Of a stretch of DNA of 59,161 nucleotides, positions 8,579-17,321 are shown in pieces. The notes under the pieces were generated by a model that saw only the letters and a list, made by a program, of their open reading frames with translations, ran no database searches and had not been told where the DNA came from. The stretch's first letter is position 1, and every line of letters starts with the position of its first letter. The position numbers were made by a program, and so were the translations under genes. This DNA is from Syntrophosphaera sp035450685 (GTDB taxonomy: Bacteria > Cloacimonadota > Cloacimonadia > Cloacimonadales > Cloacimonadaceae), in NCBI GenBank assembly GCA_035450685.1, contig DAOTNF010000017.1, positions 1 to 59,161 of the forward strand, given 5' to 3'.

Positions 8579-9817
8579 ATGAATCCCGAGATCACAATCC
8601 CACGCAGAGAAAAGTTGGCGGAGTTGCTTGCAGACGGCGATCACGTCATAATTTTCGCCAATCCTTCACGAAACCTGGAGAAGTTTACCCAAGACAATAA
8701 CTTCCTCTATTTCACAGGTCTCAACCATCCCGAATTGATCTATCTGGCGGGGAAATTCTCCGGTCGTTTCCATGATATGCTATTTATAGAGCGCTGCGAC
8801 CCTGAGAGGGTGGTTTGGGAAGGCGCGAAGCTTGAAGCGGCGGAAGCAACGGAGATCAGCGGCATCAAGCGCGTAAAGCATCTGGATGAATTCTACGGAA
8901 CTCTTTCTGCCATGGCTCCCATGGTCAAGCGCATTTATGCCAACCTTGGATACGCGCCGCTCAACAAACCCATGACTCTACCGATGTTCATGCTGGAACC
9001 TCTGCGCCAACGTTTTCCCCAAATCCAGATCAACCAGCTCAACGAACTAATCACTCCCTTGCGCAAAATCAAGGACGATTGGGAGATTCAGCAGTTGCAG
9101 AAAGCTATTGATATAACCGGCAAGGGACTGCAGGACGTGATGGAATCCGCCATAGCCAACATGATGGAGTACGAACTGGAAGCAACGCTCTTTTACCGTA
9201 TGCAGCGCAGCGGAGTGAAGAACTGGGGTTTTGCCCCGATAGTGGCTTCCGGAATCAACGCTGCTACCCTGCACTACGAGAAAAACAATTGCAGGGTGGA
9301 AACGGGCGACCTCATCCTGATGGATGTGGGGGCTTCCTACAACAACTACAGCGCCGACGTTACCCGCTGTTTCCCGGCGGGGCCAACCTTTTCGGAAAGG
9401 CAAAAGCAAGTTTACAGCGCCGTGTTAGAAGTTCAAAAGCGGGTGATCCAACTGATCAAGCCCGGTGTGGCACTCTCCACCTTGAACATCAGCGCCCGCG
9501 ACTGGCTGGCTGAGCAGATGGTTTCCCTCGGCCTGATCACCGACACCAAAGATGTGGCGCTCTACTATATGCATAGCGTCAGCCACTTTTTGGGTATGGA
9601 CACCCATGACCTGGGTGGAAGGGAAGCGGTGTTGGAACCTGGCAATGTTGTCACTGTGGAACCTGGCATCTATATCCCGGAAGAAAAACTGGGTGTGCGC
9701 ATTGAGGACGATGTGCTGGTGACAGAGGATGGACACTGCGTGCTTTCGCAAAAGATCCCCAAGGAAATCAACGAGATAGAGGAAATACGCAAGGCGGCGT
9801 TCAACGATGAGCCATAA
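8579..9817 (+). CDS. pepP: Xaa-Pro aminopeptidase (M24B metallopeptidase)
   Basis: 412 aa. Creatinase-type N-terminal domain (about 1-160), then a pita-bread catalytic domain. The metal ligands are all in place: Asp249, Asp260, His336, Glu361 and Glu376, with His232 as the usual proton-relay histidine. It removes N-terminal residues ahead of proline in the cytoplasm, fitting a peptide-fermenting cell. AAGGAG lies 7 nt before the ATG. A TTGACA at 8533-8538 lies upstream. The 3' end overlaps coaD by 11 nt. The symbol is by family; proline specificity is inferred. Confidence 0.9.
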   Translation: MNPEITIPRREKLAELLADGDHVIIFANPSRNLEKFTQDNNFLYFTGLNHPELIYLAGKFSGRFHDMLFIERCDPERVVWEGAKLEAAEATEISGIKRVKHLDEFYGTLSAMAPMVKRIYANLGYAPLNKPMTLPMFMLEPLRQRFPQIQINQLNELITPLRKIKDDWEIQQLQKAIDITGKGLQDVMESAIANMMEYELEATLFYRMQRSGVKNWGFAPIVASGINAATLHYEKNNCRVETGDLILMDVGASYNNYSADVTRCFPAGPTFSERQKQVYSAVLEVQKRVIQLIKPGVALSTLNISARDWLAEQMVSLGLITDTKDVALYYMHSVSHFLGMDTHDLGGREAVLEPGNVVTVEPGIYIPEEKLGVRIEDDVLVTEDGHCVLSQKIPKEINEIEEIRKAAFNDEP

Positions 9818-10289
9818 TGCAATTTATCCGGGAACTTTCGATCCGATCACATACGGACACATCAATATTCTGGAAAAAGCAGCCAAACAGTTTGACCACA
9901 CCATCCTGGCGGTGGCAGACTACACCGGCAAACCCACCACGTTCAACCTGGAAGAGCGCTACCAGCTCTGCCTGGAAGCCACGGCACATCTGGAAAACGT
10001 GAGTGTGAAGATGTTTAAAGGACTGGCTGTCGATTTTGCGATTTCCCAAGGCTGCTCTGTTATGATCCGCGGGCTTCGGGCAGTATCGGATTTTGAGTAT
10101 GAGCTGTCCCTAGCCCTCACCAACACCAAGCTCAATCCCCAGATCGAAACTGTGTTTTTAATTCCCAGCCTTAGATACATGTATCTTTCCTCTTCACTGA
10201 TCAGGCAATTGGCAGATCTTGGTTCGTGCCTGAAAGATTTCGTGCCACCCTGCGTTGAACTGGCTCTCGCCCAAAAGTATAAGAGTTAG
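9807..10289 (+). CDS. coaD: phosphopantetheine adenylyltransferase
   Basis: 160 aa, the usual length. It transfers AMP from ATP to 4'-phosphopantetheine to give dephospho-CoA, the penultimate step of CoA synthesis. The nucleotidyltransferase motif YPGTFDPITYGH is at 7-18, RGLRAVSDFEYE near 88-99, and the ISSS-like SSSLIRQLA segment near 130. The start lies inside the preceding peptidase gene (11-nt overlap in another frame). dnaB begins 4 nt after its stop. It belongs with panD-panC 6 kb upstream and coaBC at 35333-36520. Confidence 0.96.
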   Translation: MSHNAIYPGTFDPITYGHINILEKAAKQFDHTILAVADYTGKPTTFNLEERYQLCLEATAHLENVSVKMFKGLAVDFAISQGCSVMIRGLRAVSDFEYELSLALTNTKLNPQIETVFLIPSLRYMYLSSSLIRQLADLGSCLKDFVPPCVELALAQKYKS

Positions 10290-10293
10290 AAAC

Positions 10294-11670
10294 ATGCCCC
10301 GCAAAGAAAACACCCCCAAGGAAATTGACAAGGTATCCGAACGGAGCCTGCCCGCAGACGTAAACGCCGAAGCTGCCATCCTCGCCGCGATGCTGATCGA
10401 TTCCGGAGTGGTAAGCAAGGGAATCGAACTGATCAAGGAGGAATACCTCTCCCGCAGCGCCAACAAGCTTATCTTCAGAACCATCTGCGAACTTTTCAAC
10501 GAAGGCGTGGAGATCGACACCCTCACGCTTGTGGACAGGATGCAGCGCAACAACATTTTGGAAAAAGCCGGCGGCATACCCTATATTAACGACGTTACCA
10601 ATGTAGTTGTATCCAGCGCCAACTTCGATTATCACCTCAAAATCGTAACCGAAAAAGCCATGCTGCGGCATTTGATCCTGGCCTGCAACGGAATCATAGA
10701 ATCCTGCTACAGCTCACCCAAACCGGTTAAGGACATTGTGGACGCGGCCGAACAGGAGATCTTTTCCATCGCCGAACTGCCCCAGCATCAGGGATTTTTG
10801 AGGATCGACCAGATCAGCGCGGAAGTGGTGCAGACCATCGATACCATCGCCTCCACCAAAGTGCCTGTGGTGGGCGTTGCGAGCGGATTCAGCGACCTGG
10901 ATATGATGACGGGTGGATTCCGCCCCGGCCAGTTCATCATCATAGCCGCCCGGCCTGCCATGGGAAAAACATCTCTGGCTTTGAACATTGCCTCTCACGC
11001 TGCCGTCAACCTGGGCAAGAAGGTTGCCATCTTCACCATGGAAATGGCGGCTGACGAAGTGGTAATGAGGATGTTCAGCGGCGCGGCGGAAGTGAACATG
11101 GACTCCATGCTCAAAGGCTTTGGCATGAACGAAGAGAAGCTGGTCCGCATCATGCAGGCCTCGGAAGTGTTCTCCACAAAGCAGATTTACATCGATGAAT
11201 CCGGCACCAACACACCTCTGGACATCAGGGCCAAAACCAGGCGCCTGTCAGCCGAAGTTGGCGGCCTCGATCTGATCGTGATCGACTATTTGCAATTGAT
11301 GACCCTTACCAGAGAAAAGCAAACCCGGCAGCAGGAAATAGCGGAGATTTCCAGAGCCCTGAAAATACTGGCAAAAGACATGAAGATTCCCGTGGTGGCT
11401 CTTTCGCAGTTGAACCGCCTTCTGGAAAGCCGTGACGATAAGAGGCCGCGTCTGTCTGACCTGCGCGAATCAGGCGCGATCGAACAGGATGCCGACCTGG
11501 TGATGTTCATCTACCGTGATGAATACTACAATCCTGAAAAGACCGAAAAACCAGGCATCGCGGAAGTTATCATCGGCAAGAACAGGCATGGGCAGACCGG
11601 TAGCGTGGAATTGGGATTCATAAAGGAATACACCCTGTTCCGCAGCATCGACAAAAGACATGATTTTTAG
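10294..11670 (+). CDS. dnaB: replicative DNA helicase
   Basis: 458 aa from the ATG 4 nt after coaD. A TTG start at 10255 would extend it into coaD but adds only unrelated residues. The N-terminal primase-interaction domain (about 20-120) begins with PADVNAEAAILAAML. The RecA-like domain has Walker A ARPAMGKTS at 219-227, Walker B LIVID at 327-331, the LSQLNRLLESR segment at 370-380 and the arginine-finger region LRESGAIEQDADL at 390-402. It unwinds DNA at the fork as a hexamer. No intein is present. The 3' end overlaps the next gene by 11 nt. Confidence 0.97.
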   Translation: MPRKENTPKEIDKVSERSLPADVNAEAAILAAMLIDSGVVSKGIELIKEEYLSRSANKLIFRTICELFNEGVEIDTLTLVDRMQRNNILEKAGGIPYINDVTNVVVSSANFDYHLKIVTEKAMLRHLILACNGIIESCYSSPKPVKDIVDAAEQEIFSIAELPQHQGFLRIDQISAEVVQTIDTIASTKVPVVGVASGFSDLDMMTGGFRPGQFIIIAARPAMGKTSLALNIASHAAVNLGKKVAIFTMEMAADEVVMRMFSGAAEVNMDSMLKGFGMNEEKLVRIMQASEVFSTKQIYIDESGTNTPLDIRAKTRRLSAEVGGLDLIVIDYLQLMTLTREKQTRQQEIAEISRALKILAKDMKIPVVALSQLNRLLESRDDKRPRLSDLRESGAIEQDADLVMFIYRDEYYNPEKTEKPGIAEVIIGKNRHGQTGSVELGFIKEYTLFRSIDKRHDF

Positions 11671-12400
11671 TTTTCTGGCGGGCATCGGTGAGTATTCTAT
11701 CTTCATCGGACGGGTCTTTTACTTTTTGCCCCGCATCTTCAGGAGGCATCAGGAACTCGCCCTGCAGCTCAAACGAATCGGTTACGATTCGATATTCCTG
11801 ATCTCCCTCACCGCCGCTTTTACCGGTTTGGTAACAGCCCTGCAGGCAGTGTATCAGTCCAAAGGCTATATCCCGCTCAACCTATTGAGCGTCCTGATCG
11901 GCAAATCGACCATGATCGAGCTGGCACCCGTGCTCACGGCCCTGGTCATGACAGGCAAGGTGGGGGCATCAATAGCGGCCGAGATTGGTACCATGAAGGT
12001 CAGCGAACAGCTTGACGCGCTGCAAAGCATGAATATCGCCCCGGAAGACTTCCTATATCTGCCACGCATCATGGCAGGGCTGATAGTCTTCCCCATCCTT
12101 ACCTTGTACGCTGATCTGGTGAGCATTGTGTGCGCCTGGTATTTTTCCTGGATTCGATATGGTATCCACCATTACACTTTTTTCAACAACATGCGCAGCT
12201 ATTTCGAGTCTTTTGACCTGCTCAGCGGTTTGATTAAAGCGTTTGTTTTCGGATTCATCATCACTTCGCTCAGTTGCTTTTTCGGCAGCAGAACCTCCGG
12301 AGGCGCGGAGGGCGTGGGACGCAGCACCACCCTCACAGTCGTTTACAGCGCAGTTCTTATCCTGGTGATGGATTTCTTTGTTGCCTGGATTATCCTCTGA
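11660..12400 (+). CDS. MlaE-family ABC transporter permease
   Basis: 246 aa, about five to six membrane segments. The family signature GKVGASIAAEIGTM lies near residues 94-107, followed by the EQLDALQSM segment. MlaE-type permeases move phospholipids between inner and outer membrane, together with an MlaF ATPase and an MCE-domain protein. Neither partner is in the window, so the transporter's partners must be encoded elsewhere. The ATG sits inside the dnaB end (11-nt overlap), and its TGA overlaps the next ATG by one base, so dnaB, this gene and the next are likely co-translated. Confidence 0.9.
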   Translation: MIFSFLAGIGEYSIFIGRVFYFLPRIFRRHQELALQLKRIGYDSIFLISLTAAFTGLVTALQAVYQSKGYIPLNLLSVLIGKSTMIELAPVLTALVMTGKVGASIAAEIGTMKVSEQLDALQSMNIAPEDFLYLPRIMAGLIVFPILTLYADLVSIVCAWYFSWIRYGIHHYTFFNNMRSYFESFDLLSGLIKAFVFGFIITSLSCFFGSRTSGGAEGVGRSTTLTVVYSAVLILVMDFFVAWIIL

Positions 12401-13494
12401 TGATTCGCGGTAACGGACATAGACAAGATTTCAACAAGCGTTGGCTGGGATACATGGCTCTGGTGTCGATCCTGTTGTGCCTGTGCTTTGGCTGCGGCAA
12501 GAAAGCAGATTCCAGATCGGCAAACAAGAAACCTGGCTCCCAACTTAATATCTACGCACTGGATTGGATCAGGGAATCGGGCTTTGAAGCCGCCGTAATA
12601 AAGGAGTTCGGCCTCAAAAACGACACCGCGGTCAACCTGAGAACCTTCCCGGACTTAACATCCTTGTTACAGGCTCTGGAAGAAGATCCTCAAGACTCCA
12701 GCGCGGATCTGGTGCTTGGCCTGGACAACACTATGGCGCTGGGAGACAGCCTGACCCGGCACTTTACCCCGGCGGAGGGGATCGACCGCAGCGCCATCAG
12801 TTACGAGATTCCCCAGCCAGACAAATCCCCGCTCCTGCCTTACGCTTTTGGCAATCTGGTGTTTGTTTACAACCAAAAAATGTTTCCTGAACCTCCCAGA
12901 TCATTTGGCGAGTTGCAGGATTCCCGCTTTTATAACCAGTTGGCCGTTTGCGACCCCAAAAGCAGCGGCCTGGGACGCGGTATCCTGCTATGGTCTGTAA
13001 CCTTGTTTGGCGACGCGGGCTACGACCAGCTCTGGCAAAGCTTGCGCAAGAATGTGCGCAAGGTGTATCCCCGCCCAAGTGAGGCTTACGACGCCCTCAG
13101 AAAGGGAGAATGTAGCCTGATGCTGGGATTTCACTCCACCGCGGCCTGGATTGCCGAACTGAATCCCCCGGAAAATCAATTCAGATTTGTAAATCCCCAG
13201 GAAGGCAGCTTCCTCTATGTCGAATCCGCCGCCCTCTGCGTGGACGCCCCCAATCCCAAGCCAGCCCTCAAGTTTCTCCAGTATCTGATCGGCAATAAAG
13301 CTCAGCAGCAGGTGATCTACAAACTGGGCTTAATGCCCGTGAATGGCAGAACCCCTCTCCCCCTTAGCTACGCGTCCCTGCCCCTGAGCATCTACTCGCT
13401 GAACGACCGTTTGTCCAAGTATGATCCAGCCGCCAATCTGTCTGCCTGGATCAGGCGTTGGGACGAGCTGTTCCTGCTCCGCGCCGGTATCTGA
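12400..13494 (+). CDS. ThiB-like periplasmic solute-binding (lipo)protein
   Basis: 364 aa from the ATG overlapping the upstream stop (TGATG). An in-frame start at 12274 would lie inside the permease gene and adds a non-signal sequence. Residues 13-32 are a signal segment (KRWLGYMALVSILLCLCFGC) with Cys32 as a possible but imperfect lipobox. The body is a class 1 extracellular binding protein. ADLVLGLDN, PYAFGNLVFVYNQKM, DPKSSGLGRGILLW and LMLGFHSTAAW match the pattern of thiamine-binding ThiB proteins. No ThiP or ThiQ gene is nearby; it sits instead behind an MlaE-type permease. Ligand assignment is therefore tentative. trmL starts 2 nt after its stop. Confidence 0.75.
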   Translation: MIRGNGHRQDFNKRWLGYMALVSILLCLCFGCGKKADSRSANKKPGSQLNIYALDWIRESGFEAAVIKEFGLKNDTAVNLRTFPDLTSLLQALEEDPQDSSADLVLGLDNTMALGDSLTRHFTPAEGIDRSAISYEIPQPDKSPLLPYAFGNLVFVYNQKMFPEPPRSFGELQDSRFYNQLAVCDPKSSGLGRGILLWSVTLFGDAGYDQLWQSLRKNVRKVYPRPSEAYDALRKGECSLMLGFHSTAAWIAELNPPENQFRFVNPQEGSFLYVESAALCVDAPNPKPALKFLQYLIGNKAQQQVIYKLGLMPVNGRTPLPLSYASLPLSIYSLNDRLSKYDPAANLSAWIRRWDELFLLRAGI

Positions 13495-13496
13495 TC

Positions 13497-13973
13497 TTGA
13501 TTCGGTTACCGGAAACAGGATTCAACATAGTTCTCTTCGAGCCTGAGATTCCTGCCAATACCGGCAATATCGGCAGGCTTTGCGTGGGCGCCGGAGCGAA
13601 TCTGCACATCATCCTCCCCTGCAGGTTCCTCCTTACCGACAAAGCCCTGAAACGTGCCGGGTTGGATTATTGGCAGGATTTGTCCCTGACGGTGCACAAA
13701 AGCATGGATGAACTCTACACGGCGTTCCCAGGGGATCGTATATTCTATTGCAGCACCAAGGCAGAAAAAAGCTATCTGGATATTGATTACAAACCCAATG
13801 ACGCCTTTGTTTTCGGACCGGAATCGCGTGGATTGCCACAGGAACTGCTCGATCAGAACAAGGAGCGTTGCATAACGATTCCTATGTATCCCAAGATTCG
13901 TTCCCTGAATCTTGCTAATTCGGTGTCGATCCTCCTATACGAAGCCATAAGACAAACCATTTCTGACAAATAA
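13497..13973 (+). CDS. trmL: tRNA (cytidine/uridine-34-2'-O)-methyltransferase, TrmL-like SPOUT enzyme
   Basis: 158 aa from TTG at 13497, close to the 157 aa of the E. coli enzyme. A TTG at 13458 would add 13 residues and overlap the preceding gene. SPOUT-family motifs are clear: NIVLFEPEIPANTGNIGRLC at the N-terminus, FGPESRGLP in the middle, and the knot motif IPMYPKIRSLNLANSV near the C-terminus. It 2'-O-methylates the wobble base of certain tRNA-Leu species. The window also carries a tRNA-Leu. The start codon is the uncertain part. Confidence 0.9.
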   Translation: MIRLPETGFNIVLFEPEIPANTGNIGRLCVGAGANLHIILPCRFLLTDKALKRAGLDYWQDLSLTVHKSMDELYTAFPGDRIFYCSTKAEKSYLDIDYKPNDAFVFGPESRGLPQELLDQNKERCITIPMYPKIRSLNLANSVSILLYEAIRQTISDK

Positions 13974-14029
13974 TCTGCCATAGTAAATATGGAAGTTGCC
14001 AATTAATGCGCCTGACTGAAACAAATGCC

Positions 14030-14215
14030 GCCCTCATTTGCCAGGGTTGGCTAAGTCTATATTTTCCGTAGGTCATCCTTAACTTGGTGAGGGATGACCT
14101 AAGGATGATGGCAGCAAATGCAGTAGCAGCAAGGGAGGGCGCTATGAAGGAATATGCAGATTATTGCCGTTGTATTTGGTGAATGTCATACTATATTGCT
14201 TGCGTTTTATTTTTA
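14030..14215 (+). repeat. R1 repeat copy B
   Basis: Begins with CCTCATTTGCC. A 29-nt inverted repeat (14071-14099, GGTCATCC...GGATGACC) and the conserved TAAGGATGATGG and CAGTAGCAGCAAG blocks follow. Then comes GGAGGGCGCT with ATG at 14144; the frame closes after 12 codons (14144-14182). Downstream of the ATG it matches copy D for another ~60 nt (...ACTATATTGCTTGC). It follows trmL and is joined to an R2 element on its right. Confidence 0.85.
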
Positions 14216-14249
14216 TCATAGTGAAAAGGTGGAAAGGTGGAATGGTGGA

Positions 14250-14435
14250 AAGGTTCCCCCGAAACAAAACACACCAGACCTCAAAACTGTGTCATCCCGG
14301 GCAGACGGGGTCCCCTCTGGGGTGGCTGACCCGGGATCCAGTCTTTTAGAAACAAGCACCCAATCCCAAAACCGCACCCCATAACCCCAATCCGCGAGAA
14401 TCCGCGCTTTTTATCCGCGTAAATCTGCGTGAACC
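14250..14435 (+). repeat. R2 repeat copy B
   Basis: Element shared with 24813-24985 (inverted) and 30080-30205. Order: CCCCGAAACAA, CCAGACC, then an inverted repeat with 8-bp perfect arms ATCCCGGG (14294-14301) and CCCGGGAT (14330-14337). The constant tail GATCCAGTCTTTT follows. Next to it is a run built from TCCGCG units (14388-14433) that reappears, on the other strand, in the copy at 24.9 kb. Confidence 0.75.
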
Positions 14436-14478
14436 GCTTGAGCCGGGAGCCAGTGTTTGATAAAAATGTTTGAAGTCT

Positions 14479-14611
14479 GAGCCGGCTTCAGGACTGGCAT
14501 AAGCATGAAACCTATATTGCCGGCTCGAACTCCAACCACAGCCAGCATGGAGTTCAAGAGCCTTACCAGTCTGCAAACTGCCACCAGACAAGTAGGCTCT
14601 TGGACTTCATG
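14479..14611. repeat. structured intergenic element with two nested inverted repeats
   Basis: GAGCCGGC (14479-14486) is repeated inverted as GCCGGCTC (14519-14526). Right after it is a long hairpin: arm 14546-14566 and arm 14592-14611 pair over about 20 bp with few mismatches. A further GTCTG/CAGAC pair lies inside, closing on an 11-nt loop. Such a 66-nt stem could be the end of a non-coding RNA, a terminator without a U tract, or a REP-like element. No gene is visible in it. Confidence 0.6.
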
Positions 14612-14915
14612 CGACAGAGAGCAAATTGTGAATCTGAAGGCGAAAGAATATCATAAATAACGAAAGCCAATTGTGATTTCGCAAACGAGAAAATATCATA
14701 CGGGGCTCAGCCGCGGATACCGACAAAGAGTAAAAAGAACTTGACCTGTATTTATCAGATGATAAAATGCGTTTGGTAGCTTTACAATATTAAGATTGTC
14801 AGGAACGAAGAATGCCGTATGCCCTCAAACAACAGTGATAACAAGGGTAGAATCCTACGCCAGTATATGAAACTCGATGGGAGCAACTCCTTTCGCCCCC
14901 TTTAGAGTATAAACC
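14612..14915. other. upstream region of the beta-helix gene, nothing recognised
   Basis: About 300 bp with no credible frame. A pair of similar phrases (GCGAAAGAATATCATAA near 14640 and GCAAACGAGAAAATATCATA near 14680) is the only internal repetition noticed. No good ribosome site precedes the ATG at 14916; the nearest purine-rich stretch (GGGAGC) is about 35 nt away. Confidence 0.4.
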
Positions 14916-17288
14916 ATGAAAACAAGGATCATGACACTATTATTAGCTTGTATATGGCTAATACCTAACGTGGAAGCTCTTACCCGCATAGTAGATATAA
15001 ACGGCACTGGACAATACATCAGCATTCAAAGCGCGGTCAATGCAGCTGCCGATCAAGATACCATCCTTGTCTACCCAGGAGTGTATTATGAAAATGTTGA
15101 GATTGTCGGCAGGTATCTGACCATCGGCAGCCTTGAGTTAATTACATCAGATAGCACATACATTGCTCAAACTATAATAGATGGGCATCATAACGGAAGT
15201 TGTATAAGTGTAAGCAATGAGTCAGAAATAACTCTGCGGGGACTGTATCTTACTAATGGTATTGGAACGTGTAGCCTGGTGTGGGGTGACAGGCTTGGCG
15301 GAGGAATTTATTCAATCTTTAGCAACCTTTCAATCATCAATTGCATGATTATTGGCAACAAGGCGTTTAGCGCTGCTGGCGTTTCCCTCGGCTATAGCTC
15401 TTGTTACCTGGCTGGAACAATAATCACAGAAAACTGGGGAAAGTCACATGGCGGATTTGCTTTTGGCGGGTATTCATCTGATGTGGTAAGAACCCTTGTT
15501 TTCGATCAGGAAAATCGATGCAGCATATACAATAATTATGGGTCTCATGCCAATGACATTTTTATCGCTTCTCAACACATGGGCAATATAGATATTTACC
15601 TCGATAGATTCACAGTACCGGCGTCTTCTGCCTTCCTAAAAGAGTGTATCCATACAGAGCATTATGATTATGGACAAGAGTTCAACTATACCTTACACAT
15701 GAACACAGCAGTCCTGGAACAGCAATTTGCGGATATATATGTAAGTCCCGACGGGGATGACAGTAATTCCGGCCTGTCAATCACAGAGCCATTAAAAACT
15801 ATTGCTCTGGCTATTCACAAGATAGGTGCTGATAGCCAGAATCCACATACTATCCATTTGGCAAACGGTCACTATGCTGAAGATCAGCATTTTCCGCTGA
15901 ACCTGCGCAGTTATGTGAACATAGTTGGAGAAAGCGAAGAGGGAGTGATCTTTGGAGGCTCTGATATTTTTTTTATGGGCTGGGATTCGGAGAAAGAAGT
16001 AACTATCAAGAATATCACTTTTTCAGCCACGACCAATCAGGAGTTTTATCAAACCGCACTAATAGACTGTATCACCAGAAACAAAATTGGCGGTATTCCG
16101 GATAAGTTCAGCCTCAGCTTGGAAAACCTCAGCTTTCGTGGCATTAGACCGGTACATTATGACAACCCATTGAAATTGTGTGAAATACATTACCCTGAAA
16201 AGCTGATCTTGCGCAATATCACAGTGGAAGACTGCATGGTAACCACAGGCTTCCATTTATGGGGAGGGAACGTTTTTGCCGAAAACGTCAGTATCAACAA
16301 CTTACACGCGGCTCCACATGGTGTAATAACGGGAAGGGCACTTACAATTTATACGAACAATCCCCTTTTTACCGGTGGAGACAGCGTATTTCACAACTTG
16401 CGGATAACCGACTGTGAATCGAGATCGGAAGCTGGTTCGCCAAGCGGTTTGGTGACGATAACCCACTCCTTTTTGCCTACTCAGTTCCGAACTTACTTTG
16501 TCAATTGCACGATTGCCGACAACCACTGGAGCACAGGCTATGGTGGGGCAATCAATGTAGGTGAGGATGCCAAGGCTACCTTTATCAATAGTATCATCAG
16601 CAATGAAGCAGGTATGAACTTCTTGCTCTACAATGAATCCCTGCCTTCGCATTTGCAGTTCTTGAATTGCCTTGTGGGTCCGGCAGACAATCCTGAAGAC
16701 AGCATTTTCAACTTAGGCCCGAATAATATAATTGAGTGGTTTGGCACAAACCTCAGTTCCGATCCGGGTTTCTATGCCTGGACGGAAAATAATCCTTATA
16801 CCTTGGGTCAATACTCTCCCTGCATAGATGCCGGAACCACAGACTTCAGCATCTTTGACCTTCCGGATTGGTATGAGTTTCCCTCCCATGACTTGGCAGG
16901 CAATCCGCGTATCTATGGGAATCAGGTTGATCTGGGAGCTTATGAATGGCAAGGACAGACAGATATTAACAATCTTGTAATGGTTCCCACCTTCAGTATC
17001 TGCAACTATCCCAATCCCTTTACGGTTTTCACCAATCTCAAGGTTATTCTGCCTTCCAATCAGTGCAATGGCAAAGCAGGGGTAACAAGCGCAAGCATCG
17101 ACATCTACAACATCAAGGGACAAAGAATAAAAAGCATCACGCTTGATCCCGGCAAGGCAGGTGAGCAGTTCAGCTATTGGGATGGCAGGGATGAAGCCGG
17201 CAAGCAGTGTTCCAGCGGTATCTACCTGCTCAACCTGAAGGTCAATGGGATACGGGAATTGAGTAAAAAGGTTACCCTTATCAGGTGA
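14916..17288 (+). CDS. secreted parallel beta-helix protein with T9SS-type C-terminal sorting domain
   Basis: 790 aa. Signal peptide at 1-21 (MKTRIMTLLLACIWLIPNVEA). Residues 30-75 have the start of a pectate-lyase-like helix (QYISIQSAVNAAADQDTILV, PGVYYENV). A second module near 270-330 begins DIYVSPDGDDSNSG...PLKTIALAI, as in DUF1565-type beta-helix proteins. SPCIDAG and VDLGAYEWQG near 635-680 match the choice-of-anchor segment. The last ~95 residues are the sorting domain (NYPNPFTVFTN, IDIYNIKGQ, YWDGRDEAGKQ, SSGIYLLNLKV). The same architecture as 842-3010 suggests a family of surface proteins, perhaps polysaccharide-binding or -degrading; no catalytic residues can be assigned. The next gene faces it 33 bp away. 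Confidence 0.85.
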   Translation: MKTRIMTLLLACIWLIPNVEALTRIVDINGTGQYISIQSAVNAAADQDTILVYPGVYYENVEIVGRYLTIGSLELITSDSTYIAQTIIDGHHNGSCISVSNESEITLRGLYLTNGIGTCSLVWGDRLGGGIYSIFSNLSIINCMIIGNKAFSAAGVSLGYSSCYLAGTIITENWGKSHGGFAFGGYSSDVVRTLVFDQENRCSIYNNYGSHANDIFIASQHMGNIDIYLDRFTVPASSAFLKECIHTEHYDYGQEFNYTLHMNTAVLEQQFADIYVSPDGDDSNSGLSITEPLKTIALAIHKIGADSQNPHTIHLANGHYAEDQHFPLNLRSYVNIVGESEEGVIFGGSDIFFMGWDSEKEVTIKNITFSATTNQEFYQTALIDCITRNKIGGIPDKFSLSLENLSFRGIRPVHYDNPLKLCEIHYPEKLILRNITVEDCMVTTGFHLWGGNVFAENVSINNLHAAPHGVITGRALTIYTNNPLFTGGDSVFHNLRITDCESRSEAGSPSGLVTITHSFLPTQFRTYFVNCTIADNHWSTGYGGAINVGEDAKATFINSIISNEAGMNFLLYNESLPSHLQFLNCLVGPADNPEDSIFNLGPNNIIEWFGTNLSSDPGFYAWTENNPYTLGQYSPCIDAGTTDFSIFDLPDWYEFPSHDLAGNPRIYGNQVDLGAYEWQGQTDINNLVMVPTFSICNYPNPFTVFTNLKVILPSNQCNGKAGVTSASIDIYNIKGQRIKSITLDPGKAGEQFSYWDGRDEAGKQCSSGIYLLNLKVNGIRELSKKVTLIR

Positions 17289-17321
17289 TGCTTCTGATAT
17301 TGTCGCTGTTGGCTTGCCAGA

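Noticed and set aside
12274..12399. Extended N-terminus of the ThiB-like protein
   Set aside because: The added 42 residues lie inside the permease gene and look like an out-of-phase translation of it; the ATG at 12400 gives a signal peptide and a TGATG overlap.
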